Shown: positions 34,484 through 46,366, numbered from the stretch's first letter. The stretch is 64,000 nt of DNA from Sabethes cyaneus (GCF_943734655.1 NC_071353.1:138793907-138857906), one strand, 5' to 3'. Notes: generated by a model not told the origin, from the letters alone. Translations and numbers: made by a program.

Positions 34484-35820
34484 ATAGGGGTTGTGTACAA
34501 GACACGACCGCATATATAGGTGACGCAGGACTACGTAAGCCTCTTTGTAGTGATAGTAGCATGTATTCATGCTTGTAATCATTCGATTCTTCATGTATAC
34601 ATGCTATATGCAACATATACACATGGTACATGCGATGTATGCAGCATTTATCAAAGTAGTAACATTGCATACGTTCAATTCTCAAAAGATTGTGCATTTG
34701 AAAACAATTTAACAAAATTAAGAACACAAACTATTGCTTTCCTGCTACCTTACTGAAATTATAGATTGTTTTTATTACCCATGGTTCCCTACGTTGAAGG
34801 GATTTTACCAATTAAATCCTATTTTATCAACAGCACAACAGCACTTCTAATGAAACCACAGTGAACAGACTACCAGGTAATTGACAAAAAGTGTGTAAAA
34901 GGCTTTTATGTAATCTACGAGTAATCCTTCAATAGAGCACCCCTCGAGCAGTAAGTGGCAAACTAAATCTTGATGTCGCTGCCATCGCTGCTATGTAACT
35001 CCAGCACAAAGAAATATTGATAAAGGTACATGGATATTTTTTGATGCGTTTGGCAAACTATTTCTGGAGGGCGCTACCGACAGATTTTACACACAAAAAA
35101 TCGATTACTTCCTTCGAACCTGCTAATCTGTTCTCTGTGATGAAATGGCAAGCATGCGTATTCATACAGAGTCGTATTATAACCGAACACTACCGCTGTA
35201 GCACATTTTTCCAACACAGATATCAAATTCGCCGAGGCTTAATCGTCTCGCAGTAAAGAATTTGCGATCTGTTGGGACAACGAACTTGTGTCATTTTTTC
35301 TGGCACACTTCCCTAACACAGATCTCAAATTGGACTAGGTTTAATCGCGTTCGTAAGAAATCTGTAGGCACGAAGGGGCTTTGTCACTCTTTCTGGCATG
35401 CTTCCCAAGCAAGTACATCAATATGGTCTAGGTTTAACCGCGGTATTAAGAAATCTTGTTGAAATGAGGAAACTTTGTCACTTGTTTTGGCTTACTTCCC
35501 AAGCACAGATATCAAATTGGTATAGGTTTAGATCATCGCAAAGAATCTTCCAACCAATCACGAAGCGAGAATTCTGGTAAAACATAGGTTCATTATTTTC
35601 AATTTTTCAATAGTTCTACATCAAGAATCCATACTTTTCTTCATTTGGATCAATTCTTAGAAGATTTTCCGATCGATTGGTGTAAGAATATTGAAAATCG
35701 ATCGGAAAACCGGTGAGCTATTAGCACTCAAAACCTTTCATTTTTCGTGATGCTCGCATTTTTCAATTTTTTGGAATGACACCCTATCTAAAAACTTGCC
35801 GTAAGACGTAGTCCTACGTC
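34484..35820. mobile_element. 1.3-kb insertion with CGTAGGACTACG-type ends
   Basis: A 7-base direct repeat AAAAATC flanks the block (34477-34483 and 35821-35827). The left end has GGTGACGCAGGACTACGTAAG (from about 34520), and the right end, in reverse, begins GACGTAGGACTACGTCTTAC. The block separates two parts of an inverted repeat that are contiguous at 37.95-38.17 kb, which supports a later insertion. It contains the tandem repeat at 35.2-35.56 kb. Similar right ends (GACGTAGTCCTA) are seen near 61675. Confidence 0.55.
35204..35565. repeat. Tandem repeat, about 95-bp unit, nearly four copies
   Basis: Units contain CACAGATATCAAATTGG, AGGTTTAATCGC, AAGAAATCT, and GCTTTGTCACTCTTTCTGGC in that order, starting near 35204, 35307, 35400 and 35495. 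Because the unit length is close to a multiple of three, an open frame runs through them (35262-35462), but it is a repeat translation, not a gene. One stray copy lies at 30893-30940. Confidence 0.8.
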
Positions 35821-35829
35821 AAAAATCGG

Positions 35830-36019
35830 AATTTTAGATTAACAATCGTGACTTTCAGTGGTAACAGCTCGGTAAATTAAAGTTAATAAGAAGATTGATA
35901 TGCTGATATCCCCCACTTACTCAACCCATCGCTTGTAATAAGGTAAAACGAACAGCGATACGACTAGACTGCTTAAAATAGGTTGCTTACCTCACGTGGT
36001 GACAAAATTAAGTGTATAC
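35830..36019. repeat. Left arm of a large inverted repeat
   Basis: About 185 bp are the reverse complement of 37952-38110, sharing AAAATAGGTTGCTTAC-type and CATCGCTTGTAATAAGGTAA sequences. A further 40 bp of the same arm (TTAGTTCCAGCACTTCAATT) lie at 34446-34483, displaced by the insertion at 34484-35820. Confidence 0.75.
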
Positions 36020-36948
36020 AAATAAAAAGAAAACGTGTTTGTCCATAAAAGGAAAACGGACATTCCTATTTGTTTTAAAAAAGATGTAATATACAGAGAT
36101 TTGCAACATAAATTGGTATATTTTTAGGTTTAATCGAAAGCTTCTCATATTGTAAGTGCCTTCGGTTAGGTGTTTAGCATTATTAGTTTGAAATAATTTA
36201 TAGAAAGAAACAGCTCTACTGATTGAGGGTCCACTAATGGTTAATTTACCCTATATCTTATAGGAGAAGTAAAGCAAGCTCTTCTATTCGTACAGCCTAA
36301 TGTGTTGGTTTGCTTGTTTAATGAGATCGCTGAACCGCTCTCGTGTTAAACGTATAATATCAGCTCCGCAGCTAAATAAAATTAAATCGAAACTCAGGCC
36401 ATATTAATATTTACCTAGCAGTAAGTTGTTCACTAAACCCTCTGTACCAGCTAATGAGAAATTTAATGAAACAATAACAAGCATTTTAATAAGAAAGTAT
36501 ACTGTTTAAATAAAATTCGCATTGCGTGTGCGTCGGTGCAAGCGAAATCGTGAACGAATAATGAAAATGTTTTTATTCGGCTGAATTTTGTTACCTCTCC
36601 TATGAACAGGTTGAACATGCAGACGAGTCGTCACAGGGTGCATTCATTCTAGCAGCCTATCTCACCAACATGCACGATAAAATTTGATTCGCATATGTTG
36701 TTCAATTACGGAGACTGCTGAAAATGAAAATGATTTGATTTATGCTTTAGGACATATTGTTATCTGCCAGTAAATGCAGAACTTGGTAAGAACAGCCATG
36801 TTCTTTCAAATTGAGAAAGCAAGCTACTGTGTTACCTGACTCATAACGAATATACGTTATATACGGGGGAGGGTCTCGTAACTCACTAACTTTGTGGTTT
36901 TTCGTTTAATTGATCATAAATTCGAATAGATCATATAAATATCAACTA

Positions 36949-37073
36949 CGGTAACCAACGTATTTTGGACCCCCTCAGCAGCTGTACATAATTTGGACAC
37001 TTACAGCAAAATCAAATGCAAGTGTCCAAATTATGTACAGCTGCTGATGGGGTCCAAAATAGGTTGGTTACCC
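36949..37073. mobile_element. 125-bp hairpin MITE flanked by TA
   Basis: The two halves are near-perfect reverse complements: CGGTAACCAACGTATTTTGG at the left, GGGTAACCAACCTATTTTGG in reverse at the right, then CAGCAGCTGTACATAATTTG in both. Only about 12 bp (CAAAATCAAATG) separate them. TA flanks both sides (36947-36948, 37074-37075). Confidence 0.85.
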
Positions 37074-37096
37074 TATATAACATAACAAATTTCATC

Positions 37097-37153
37097 CCAG
37101 CTAGCACCAACTCGTATATCAATGTACGAAAACTATCGTAAATATCTCCTAAC
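37097..37153. repeat. Fragment of the CCCAG MITE
   Basis: About 57 bp match 34011-34067 in the same orientation, including CACCAACTCGTATATCAATG. The right end is missing. Confidence 0.65.
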
Positions 37154-37951
37154 TCCTTACGACACTAAACTATTATTCTTACTTGGGAAGTTAGTCCCAG
37201 CAGAATTATCTCCTAACTTTCTCGTTGATTTTGTGAAAAACCTGTACCAGATAGTACTTTTCATCGACTGCCAAGCAAATTTGCTCACATTTTCATAAAA
37301 ATATTTTGTTACATGGGGCTTAGTTCAAGAGTTATGAATTTTCAAAATAAGCGAAATTCGAAAAATCGGAAAATCTTCCTTGAAGGTTATTGTTTTCGTT
37401 GGTAAATTTGTAAACTAAGCCTTAACTTACTCACTAACTTTCATAAATTCCGGCATTGTCTGCCTCAAACCCGTAAGATAAGATTAAACTTTAACATTCA
37501 TGTGATCCACTGTTTGCAATTATTAGTCCGCAAGTCAAATAAACAGTATACATATTTAGAAACCTCTTGCAAAAACTTGAAGTATAATCATGGGTTTCAA
37601 AGTGACCATCATTCTATCATTTGCACGAATACATGAGCTCATCATCATGACGGAATTATGCGCTATGGGCTACTGTTTAACTTTCGATGCGATGCTTGCA
37701 ATCGCAAGAGCGCCTTGTATAAAGCCGGTCTTTAAAATCGACCACATATATTTTAATCACAAAGGTTAAGATCATGTGCGGTGAGATGACCTTTAACGGG
37801 ATGTAATCTGATTGGGAAAATCAATTTAGCTAGCACCATTGTTGAGTGGTTTTTGTGCTGTGAGCTGGAACCCTGTTGTGAAGCACCAATTACTCATAGT
37901 TACAGGGACAAACCAACAATCAAGATTTTCTCAAATAGCGCACAGAAGTTT

Positions 37952-38168
37952 GTGTACACTTAATTTTGTCACCACGTAGGGTAAGAAACCTATTTTAAGC
38001 AGTCTAGTCGTACTCTAATTCGTTTTACCTTATTACAAGCGATGGGCTGAGTAAGTGGGCGATATCAGCATACCAATCTTCTTGATGCGTTACCACTTAA
38101 AGTCACTATTATTAATTTAAACTTCTTATTTTTACATTAAAAATTGAGGCGCTGGAACTAATTTTCTA
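37952..38168. repeat. Right arm of a large inverted repeat
   Basis: Reverse complement of 35830-36019 plus 34446-34483, uninterrupted here. It includes AACCTATTTTAAGCAGTCTA and ends with GGCGCTGGAACTAATTTTC. The two arms face each other across about 1.9 kb. Confidence 0.75.
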
Positions 38169-38169
38169 C

Positions 38170-39635
38170 TGCTTCTGGTAATTTCTTAAGCAGTCTTGAA
38201 TTTTTCTGACTTGTCCCAAATTATCACCATTATCATTAGTTGTAAGTGTGTGACCATTAAATGACACAAGTGCTCACTTATCTGCTACAACATGGTATGT
38301 TAAAATTGAGTGCTTGACTTTTATGAATACCGTAATAAGTGCTCAAAGTTTCGAGGTGGAGATCCGTTTCAGCAGAAGCGAGGTGGTAATTCGCTTCAGC
38401 ACCGCAAAAAAATGCAAGTTTTTGAAAACAATTTTTATTTCGTCATATTTCTTGTCGAAAACACATTAAATTGTGTTTGTATGAATTATATCTATCGCTA
38501 AGTGATTCAAGATGATTTTCTTATTAAAAGATTCTGAAAATATGAACAAAATACTGCACGTTAAGCTCATTTATGTTTAATTGATTAAAATAGGTCACCT
38601 CTAATTAATCCGTTTTTTACCCTATTCCGAACAAATCATTAACTTAACATTTTACATCGATTGGTAACTGTTTTATGTTATCAAACCAGTTCTTGTTTAA
38701 AGGGCGATTATCGCACTGAGATAATTACATGAAAAATACAGCTTCAGGCCCCCCGATCCCAAAAATTTCAAGCATTTCCTGTTCTGTTATGGACACGAAT
38801 AGTGGTCGATTCCAATTTCTATCCTGTTACTGATGCCGTTCTATCGGCACTGGATGCGAAACCTCCGAAATGCGAAACGTTCCTCGCCTTCGATCCCGAT
38901 TGCCTTCTCTCCATTAACCTAATTTTTATTATGCTTTTTAAAAGTGAAATCTTTTCCATGAGGTAAAGAAATGGAAGAAATTTATCTATCAGTTATGATT
39001 GCAATTGTACAATGATCAATATTCAACTTTTTCTTAAAGAGAAATGTGCTGTTTTAACCTAACAAATTATTTAATTTCCTCATTCTTTAACAGGTTCAGT
39101 TTTTATGCAGCAAATCATTGTATAGGTATATTGCTTATTATTCGAAATTTTTAGCACCCTTCAACAGAATATCTGAGGAAATAATATCATTCACAACACA
39201 CCTGCACACCAAAACGGATACGAAAATCTGGACGGATAACGCTTATGTCACTCTGCTCATCATTCCGCCGCTAGCAGTGTCAATTTATGGAGCAAATTAA
39301 TTCAATACGACACTCTTCTATCTGACCCGGCTAGGTATAGCCACTATAGATAGCACTACTGTTGTTGTTTAGTATATACAACAATGTACACGATACAGGA
39401 GAAGATATGATAGTATAGTCCCCATCGGTGGTATGGTAAGTTCCTCCCCTCCGTGAGGCAATCCATCGCGTGCTTGTTCCCGTCAGAGTGCGGCACGTCA
39501 TTCCATTTTTTTTTGTCACCATAAAGATAAAACCACTAAACCATACACTAATTACCGTCAATAACAGCTCGGCCTGTCGGACAAGTCGGCGCTTACGACG
39601 AAATCGGGTTCAGTCTGATTAACCTGTTAAAGACT
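38170..39635. other. Intergenic, AT-rich, nothing recognised
   Basis: No gene, promoter or repeat that I can support; only short chance frames. Confidence 0.3.
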
Positions 39636-39639
39636 GCTT

Positions 39640-40200
39640 AACTTCAATTCGACAACAACAACGGTGCGGTGTCACGACAGCTGGCAATGATTGTAAACTA
39701 ACACTCGCGTGACTTTCTCGTCAACGGAATGAACGGAAAGATCACAACACACTCGGTCTGTCAAAGTGCAGAGCACGCGCTGCCTGCTGCGCGCGTTAGA
39801 CAAAAGCGTGTGTGCGCGAGCCGATGAGAGAAACGCAACTAACCCAAACCCAAGACCTAGCGCACTACCGGGCCGGGCGGCTTCCTCTGACTGGGCGCAC
39901 GGCACGGTATCCAACCAGGCCTGTAATTCGATAGCAAAGTGTGTGATGCGGTTTCCACATAGCGGTGAGTTCATTCCGGCCACCGCACCGCAGCAGCAGC
40001 AGCAGCAACGGAGTGAACCCACCACGAGATCTCGAGTAGTAGCCAGAGCTAGTGCGAGCGCGCGAGAACGTCATCATACTGCACCTCCGTGGGGCTTCAG
40101 TTGGATCGCAGCTCGCTAACGACCGCTTCAAAGGTTTCGATCGGGTTGATAATGCGCGGAAAACGTTCAAATGCAAATGAAACCGCAGTCTGTAGATGAA
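39640..40200. promoter_or_regulatory. GC-rich, CpG-rich island, possible promoter
   Basis: Between AT-rich flanks this stretch is rich in CpG and has a CAG run (near 39990). Such islands in this window accompany the septin 5' region and the promoter at 58.67 kb. No properly spaced initiator and DPE were found, and the open frames on both strands lack recognisable domains, so a gene start here is only a possibility. A 13-bp-arm hairpin (ATTGTTCAACTTT ... AAAGTTGAACAAT) follows at 40214-40254. Confidence 0.3.
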
Positions 40201-40254
40201 GAATTACGACCGTATTGTTCAACTTTAATATTTGTCTGACAAAAGTTGAACAAT

Positions 40255-41235
40255 TTTCTCGATTATTTGATTAAAATCTTTAATTAATCTGGATTTTCCA
40301 TGTGATGGCCAAATACCGAAGCAATCTGTAACGTGAATTAAAACCGTCGAAACAATAGTAAGTAGTTTAAAATTGAATGATTAGATCTATATTTCGTGTG
40401 CATCTCTATTAAAAGAAGCAGTCCGGATCTTCATTCGCTCCTATCTACTGACCGTGCCAGTCTTATGTTTTCGCGCCTATTTTGACGGTGCGCTTTCCCG
40501 TTCAATTTACGGTTAAATTTCCCAAAACCGATTTGCGGTGCGCACCAAAATAATCTCGCGATCGCTTGCATACGCCCATTGCTGTTTCTGGTGGTATTTA
40601 CTGTTAAAATCGAATCTATTCGGTTGGTTTTACCCAAAACTGCTCCATTGTTGGTTGGAATGTAGGGTAACGAATGAGGCTCCTTCGGCAGGCTAATTGA
40701 ATAATTGTTTGTTTATTGTGTTGCTTTTCTCTCTGTACCATTAATGGGACAGTAATTACTAAATTAGTGTCTAATGTGCACTGCAGCCTTCTTTCGGTGG
40801 GGGGCTACCAAGAAATGCAAACCCCGTGTGCGTGCTCCAATTTGCTCCGTCTGAATATTACTGTCTGGCAGCACTATTAGCTCGTAATGAGGGTGCAATT
40901 AGGTGGCCGATTTGAAAAATACTTTCATTTTTAAATTCTGCAAAGCGTACTACCACCGTGTGTACAAACAAAAACAATACAGTAAATGGAAATGTATCAA
41001 TTATTTCTAATTACTTTCTTCGATACGAACTGGTTGCAGCAAAAAAATAATTGACAGTTTTTAAATAACTTGCAGGCAGTCATCCTCTTTCATAATCCCA
41101 TCACGTTGTGCATGTACTCAAATATAATAACACGTAATTTTGTAACACAGAGATTGCCACAATCATTACGTTGATGATGTTACTTGGTCTGATTAGTGAT
41201 AAAATAAATCATTATAAGAGGGAAAGAAAAAGTTC
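40255..41235. other. Intergenic, nothing recognised
   Basis: AT-rich sequence without supported features. Confidence 0.3.
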
Positions 41236-41239
41236 CTAA

Positions 41240-41640
41240 TACCGTTGCGTTGACGTTAACGCTGTCGCCGCCGCCATCATGGTCAGCATAAAGTCGTACT
41301 GTTTCCAGCAGCCTTCTCCATTAAACTCGATCTTGAGCCACTTGTCACCAATTTCCCAGGCGTCTCAGAAGTCGCAAGTCGCTTTCGACCTGGTTCAGCC
41401 ATCTTGCACGTTAAACCTCTCGGTTCCTGGTGCCGGTATTGTTGTTGAAGATAATCGTTTGCCGCATATCGGCAAATGTCCTCCGTGAGCAGCGTCTCAA
41501 GTAGGCTCGATTTCCTGTTTGGAAGCGCCCCTAGAATTGGATACTAATATTATTGTCAGCGGTCACTAGCGCCCCAAATACACAATCTTATCTGCCACTT
41601 CTAGTATGTCACCGTCGGAGTGCTTTTGTCTGCTTTGAGA
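41240..41640 (-). pseudogene. LINE C-terminal fragment
   Basis: The minus strand carries the same C-terminal piece as 690-950 (here IPAPGTERFNVQDGAEPGRK; there APGTEGPNVQDGSTKSK), ending in GTC/GCC-rich repeats near 41260 that resemble its 3' tail. Frames are broken. It is a short remnant of the RTE-like family. Confidence 0.65.
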
Positions 41641-41935
41641 TTACTTACTTACTTTTTGGTCCGGTCCGGCAGAACTCAGAGATCTCCATTGCCGATGATT
41701 AACCGCCATGGGCTTTCACCCATCGCCAGGAAAGGTTCTCGTCAAAGCCAGGATGTCGTCGGCTAAACCGACAAGTCGCCATAAACCGTTGGGTTTGCCT
41801 TTTCTTCGTTGTCCTGGCGGATTCCAGTCGAGTGCTTCTCTGCAAATCTCGTTCGCTCCTCTCATCAAGGAGCGTGCGATTCACTTCCAGCTACGTTCTC
41901 GGATTAACGTTGCTATTGACCGTTGATAACATCGA
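41640..41935 (-). pseudogene. 3' end of a LINE with TAAG tail
   Basis: On the minus strand the frame reads CREALDWNPPGQRRKGKPNG and ends in MAVNHRQWRSL, a typical LINE C-terminus. It is followed by the tail-like AAGTAAGTAAGTAA (complement of 41645-41656), the same kind of tail seen at the RTE-like element near 52575. One or more frameshifts and a stop are present. Confidence 0.65.
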
Positions 41936-41985
41936 CGATGGAGTTGCAGCTACCAATGATATATCGCAGGCAGTGATTATTGGAT

Positions 41986-42180
41986 AGGGGAATGTCGTCG
42001 TGGTCGGGCCATCTTTTGGGCCTCAAATCTCATTTCAAAAGAAATTTGGAAATTTAACAAAGGTCTAAATACAAAGGTCTAACTACGAACTATTAATACG
42101 ACCTTTGTTAAATTTCCAAAGTTTCTTTTGAAATGAGATTTGTCGACCAAAAGATGGCCCGACCACGACGACATTCCCCT
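41986..42180. repeat. 80-bp inverted duplication at the R1 remnant end
   Basis: The arm 42100-42180 is part of the R1 reverse-transcriptase remnant. The arm 41986-42065 is its reverse complement with only a few mismatches (shared GGGGAATGTCGTCGTGGTCG, GGGCCATCTTTTGG, AAATCTCATTTCAAAAGAAA). The loop is 34 bp. Confidence 0.9.
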
Positions 42181-43670
42181 ACCTGCAGTATTTGTGTTAT
42201 CTCCGCAATCACATCCCCTACTGGGAACTTTAGCTTCAACACCTCGTCATACATGACGTTCCACAACACCGGGCCCAGTATGGAATCTTGCGAAACCCCA
42301 GCAGTGATTGAAACGCATTTCTGGCCCTTCCCCATGTTGTGGCATAGCACACGATTCTGGAAATAGTTTTCCAGAATCCTGTACAGCGACACTACCACTT
42401 GGACGTTCCTTAGCGAGTTGGGTATGGAGTCCCAAATAGCGCTATTAAACGCATTTATCACAGTCACTTCCATCTGTCCGGGGAGGGACCATCTTCCAGG
42501 CATCTACTTATTACTGCCCCGAATAATCGGGAGCCTCTAAAATAGCCGCTTTAATGGCCGAATTCGGGATTCCATCCTTTAGGGATTTAACGATCTCACT
42601 GAGTTCCTCGTTCGTAAGCGTCTCTTCCTCACCGACCTCGAAATCGCCATCGCCCATGTTACTTTGGGTGTTCGGCAAAGAGGCCAACCATCTTACGGTA
42701 TGGTCTGAGATATTGGAACGAAAGAGGCCCTCGATGATTCGCTCCAGTATCTCTGGCGATCGCTCTGCGGGCGCCATCACGCCCTTGGGTTTTGCTATTA
42801 CGACCCTGTAGGCATCACCCCACGGGTTCGTATTGGCACTAGCACATAACCTTCGGAGCAGGCTCGTTTGCTAGCTTTTATTCCACTCCTAAGCGCTGCG
42901 CGTGTAACGCCAAGTGCTACTCGACATACAGCCCTACCTTCGTCCGAACGAGCTCTTTGCATAATTCTCCTCGCACAAAAGCATGCGGAGTTCTGCAATT
43001 ACATCTGTCTACCAGGTGACCTCTCATACCTAGGTCGGGCTTTTCTAGGCATTGTGGCGTCCCACGCTCGCGACAGTACCTCAATCAAATGATCAGCTCT
43101 CGGATTGGGCATACCGTGATCACCGCACTCTCTTCGGATGGCTTTGGAAAATACTTCGGGACCGAAGTATGATGTCTTCCATCCACGGGTGGTGGGAGTG
43201 TCGGCTTTACCCGCCGCCTGCCGGCTCGTTATCTGACCGACACCATAGCGGACCGTCTGATGGTCACTGTGAGTGTAGCCATTGTCTACCGTCCAGTCTA
43301 CTATCAGACCAGGACTACCGAATATTACGTCAATGATAGACTCCGCAGCATTCCTATAGGTACTTATGGTGCCGACGTTGACCAGATCTACGTTGAGCTT
43401 TGCCAGAGCCTTAAGCAGCATCCGACCCCTATGGTTCGTGCGACGACTTCCCCACTCTACCACCCAAGCGTTAAAGTTGCCTGCCACAACCACCGGTCTT
43501 AAATCAGTCAGCGCAACTGAACTGATACTCGGTCTACCATCCGCATAAACTACTCGATAGACCAACTCGGAGGAGCATAACAGCTGCATTAGAACACTCC
43601 ACCCACTTTGGTAAATCTCTCGTCTGCGGTTGACACAACCTCTTGAACCGGGAACCTGCTTGTCGTCCAT
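42108..43670 (-). pseudogene. R1-clade LINE ORF2: endonuclease and reverse transcriptase
   Basis: The endonuclease (43670-43000) keeps DLRPVVVAGNFNAWVVEWGS (about 43430-43490; the first Asp of the usual GDFNAW is changed to Asn), then ESIIDVIFGSPGLIVDW and YTHSDHQTVRYGVG. This is the cleavage domain that nicks target DNA in intact R1 elements. The start of the reverse transcriptase (42780-42511) has PAERSPEILERIIEGLF and LTNEELSEIVKSLKDGIPN. After a deletion of the fingers, the palm follows (42503-42108) with VINAFNSAIWDSI and VSQDSILGPVLWNVMYDEVL. The catalytic box is lost at the hairpin. Dead by deletions and stops. Confidence 0.85.
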
Positions 43671-43759
43671 ATAGGCGCCATTCCGGACCTACTCTAGACC
43701 CAGTTGCCGTTTCCGGGCACCTTGGACCTCCCGTCAAGTGCGTTGCGTCCCGTTTACCG

Positions 43760-44917
43760 GTACAGATCAAGCACTTGGGAGGCTACGTGCATTCCCTTGC
43801 TTTATGGCCGGCACTGCCTTGCAGTTCCAGGCCTTATGCCCGTGCTCGAAGCACCGAAGCAAGCCTCCGACTGCTTGAGCACGCTCAGTGGGCATACCGA
43901 CCACCCCATTTTTAGCCTTGCAGCTTTCAGGGCTTCGTTTCCGTCCCTCAGCGGAAGTCTTATGGTGGTTACCTGGGTCCCGGCCGGACCCTTGCGCAGG
44001 CAAACCGCCTCAATTGCGACCACCACTCCACCTTGCTTATTGAGAGCTTGTACGACCTCGAACACTTCGGTAATTTCATCCCGGTTTTTAAGCTGGAGGG
44101 TCATTTCTGGTGTGAGAGCACGTATCTGCACTCCTTCCGCTACCGACATGTGTGCGGAACTCTTCTTGGTAGCACCCTTCTTTAGCTCAAGGCTCATATC
44201 GCCCGTGCGTGAACGGCGGATGCTCCGCACGTCCGCGCCCAGATCCCTGAGTATTTGAATTGAATATTTTAGTGAGCCCTCATCTCCGAGTATTTCGACC
44301 CGTCGGTTTTCAGGATAAGAGTGTCGTCCTTCTTCGCTCACTTCCTTGTCGGTTTAGGTGGAGCTTTCTTTTTGACGAAACTTTCTCTTTTTGTCTTCTG
44401 GATCTTAACCTTGATCCACGGACCATCCGTCTTGGTGCTTCCCGCTGGTTGAACCCGCTAGCCAAAGGGCTTTTACCGATCAGGCGTTTTTTGGTCTACC
44501 AGGGGTGCCATCCACCGGGGACTGTCTCAGATGTTTGGCGAATGCCTTACTGCTGTTGGTAGCGCTCTCCGTGGCCTCCTGGGATGCGTTGCGACACCCC
44601 GTCAACGGACAGCCATCCATCTGTACTGACTTCGACGTTTTCACGCTTCCCTTCTTCATCTCTCCTGCACGCACCACAAGGTCGTTGTGCGTTTTGGTCG
44701 CTGCACACGAGGTTCTCCGAAGCATGAGCAAACTCTGTTTCAGGTCCTTAGAGAAATTGCCGCGACCTAATGTGAACTCGATGATTATATCGAGCTGCTG
44801 TAACGCTGCTACCACTTTGGGTAGTGCGTCCCTATTCTTTTCCATTGCCCTGATTAGCGCTGGACCATTCATCGCTGTGTTCGGTGCAGTGGGACTATTC
44901 TGGAAAATGACGGTCAA
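43760..44917 (-). pseudogene. R1-clade LINE ORF1 (gag-like)
   Basis: The minus-strand frames 44917-44480 and 44341-43802 carry an R1-type ORF1: a low-complexity N-terminal half, then LGADVRSIRRSRTGDMSLEL, ALTPEMTLQLKNRDEITEVF, VCLRKGPAGTQVTTIRLPL and MGWSVCPLSVLKQSEACF. A CCHC knuckle follows across a frameshift (CF...GHKAWNC). Such proteins bind the element's RNA. A stop or frameshift separates the two halves. It lies directly upstream of ORF2 in the same orientation. Confidence 0.8.
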
Positions 44918-44949
44918 AAGTTTTTTCTCGCTTTTGCCCGATCAGACCC

Positions 44950-45960
44950 GGCCGTGATGTTTGGCACGAATTCTGAGGAAGTCAGTAGAGCGAAGAACTC
45001 TCGAGGGCGTGCTCATATTGATCCTTGCCAGAATCCAAGGGGCATCAATTCTTCCACATAATATCTTTCCAACAAATACAGCACGTATACCATCCCTTCT
45101 CTTTTTCAATATGTCCATGTCCAGCAGCTTACACCTGTTTTCGTATGGAGGAAGTTCGACTGGATCCGTCCAGGGCAGATCCCGAAGCGCGTATCTGATA
45201 AACCTTTTTTGTACAAATTCGATCCGTGCACCGTGAACTTCAGAGCTTCCTGGACGTCAAGGGCTGAAGTACTGCTACTGGCGAATACACTAGAGAATTG
45301 CTGAGTAAAAAGATTACAGATGTCTACAGATCACCTGGTGACATTTGGGCAGGAAGTCCAGTTTCCTTGCGCTTCTCTTCAACGAATGACCAAAAACGTT
45401 TGGGATTTAGTTTAAGATATTGCTGCTTTTGCAAAACATATCTCGAGTAAAGATCGCGGTTATTGGTTCTGTATCGACGATTGGCTCTAACAAACTCTTG
45501 TTTGGTGATCGCGTTCCGTAAACGGGAGCACTTCTTCAGCGCTGCAGATCTCTTACGTTTTAAACGACGAAGCCATGAATTTGACCAGGGTGGTTTCCGC
45601 TTAGGCCTGGGTCGAGGGACGAAGTCGCAAAATAATGAAAAGAGCAGTTGGTTAAAAAGGGATACAACCATACCATATTCACATTAACCTCATCCAGGAA
45701 CGACCAATACGTTGAATGCAAAGCTTCGTTCAGGCCAGAAAAATCGGAGCGATAGAAATGAAACGCTCGGTCGTCAAGTACCTCTTCGTATCGAATGAGA
45801 TGTGGACAGCTAAGAGTGACAAGTATTGGAGGATGTAACGGATCAACTTTATTAATGGCTTCAGGTGGTTGAATTACATCGAGCTGATTAACAGCATTGA
45901 CATTAGCAAACACCAAGTCTTGGGCCCGGTTACGGTTATTCGTGAATGGTTTTATCTGTT
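44950..45960 (-). pseudogene. LINE remnant with internal deletion (endonuclease linker and C-terminus)
   Basis: On the minus strand, 45916-45560 gives PEAINKVDPLHPPILVTLS and YEEVLDDRAFHFYRSDFSGL. Next, 45640-45324 gives RPRPKRKPPWSNSWLRRLKR and LKLNPKRFWSFVEEKRKETG, the link between endonuclease and reverse transcriptase. The next recognisable piece, 45250-44955, is already the C-terminus (FVQKRFIRYALRDLPWTDP, INMSTPSRVLRSTDFLRIR), so the reverse-transcriptase core is missing. The family is the same as at 2110-3180 and 46887-47577. Confidence 0.75.
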
Positions 45961-46366
45961 ACATATCGAGTAATGCCATACCATCCACGAGCGCACTGTT
46001 TGCAGCAGTGAATACTGAGTTAGTCTGATCGATTCTAACTTCTCCAGAAGCTTTACAAAAAAAATATATGCTTCAAATCAATTTTAATTTTTTTTAGCAG
46101 CATACGATATTTACACCTTCTAGAAAGTTACGTATTTTGATAGTATAAAAAAGTTTATAGAACATGTCAAACCTGTTAGATGATGTTTTGTGTACAAAAA
46201 GTTTAATAAACTTATTTTGAGCCATATGATTCAGATTCTTAGTATCTTCGGCAGAGTTTAATGAAATTCAAAGTTCTACAACTTTGCCGAACGCATGAAC
46301 ATGCTATCTAGTTCCTATAAAAAGTTAATTTTTTTAAATGTGTTATCCCCTTAACATTTAATTGTA

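Larger units (their letters stand above)
33751..36251. mobile_element. Possible TA-flanked inverted-repeat element
   Basis: The left end GGGTAAGTTAACCTATAGTG (33751) and the right end, read in reverse as GGGTAAATTAACCATTAGTG (from 36251), are imperfect inverted repeats with TA on both sides (33749-33750, 36252-36253). No transposase is seen in the 2.5 kb between them. Other inverted repeats cross the right boundary, so the two ends may belong to different elements. Confidence 0.45.

Noticed and set aside
35262..35462. A repeated open frame (LCHSFWHAS-like units)
   Set aside because: It follows the 95-bp satellite; the frame stays open only because the unit length is near a multiple of three.
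39766..40119. A 117-codon + strand frame with a Gln run
   Set aside because: No domain or conserved motif. The GC-rich stretch has open frames on both strands, as expected by composition.
43704..44258. A 184-codon + strand frame
   Set aside because: It is antisense to the R1 ORF1 remnant, which has recognisable family motifs.
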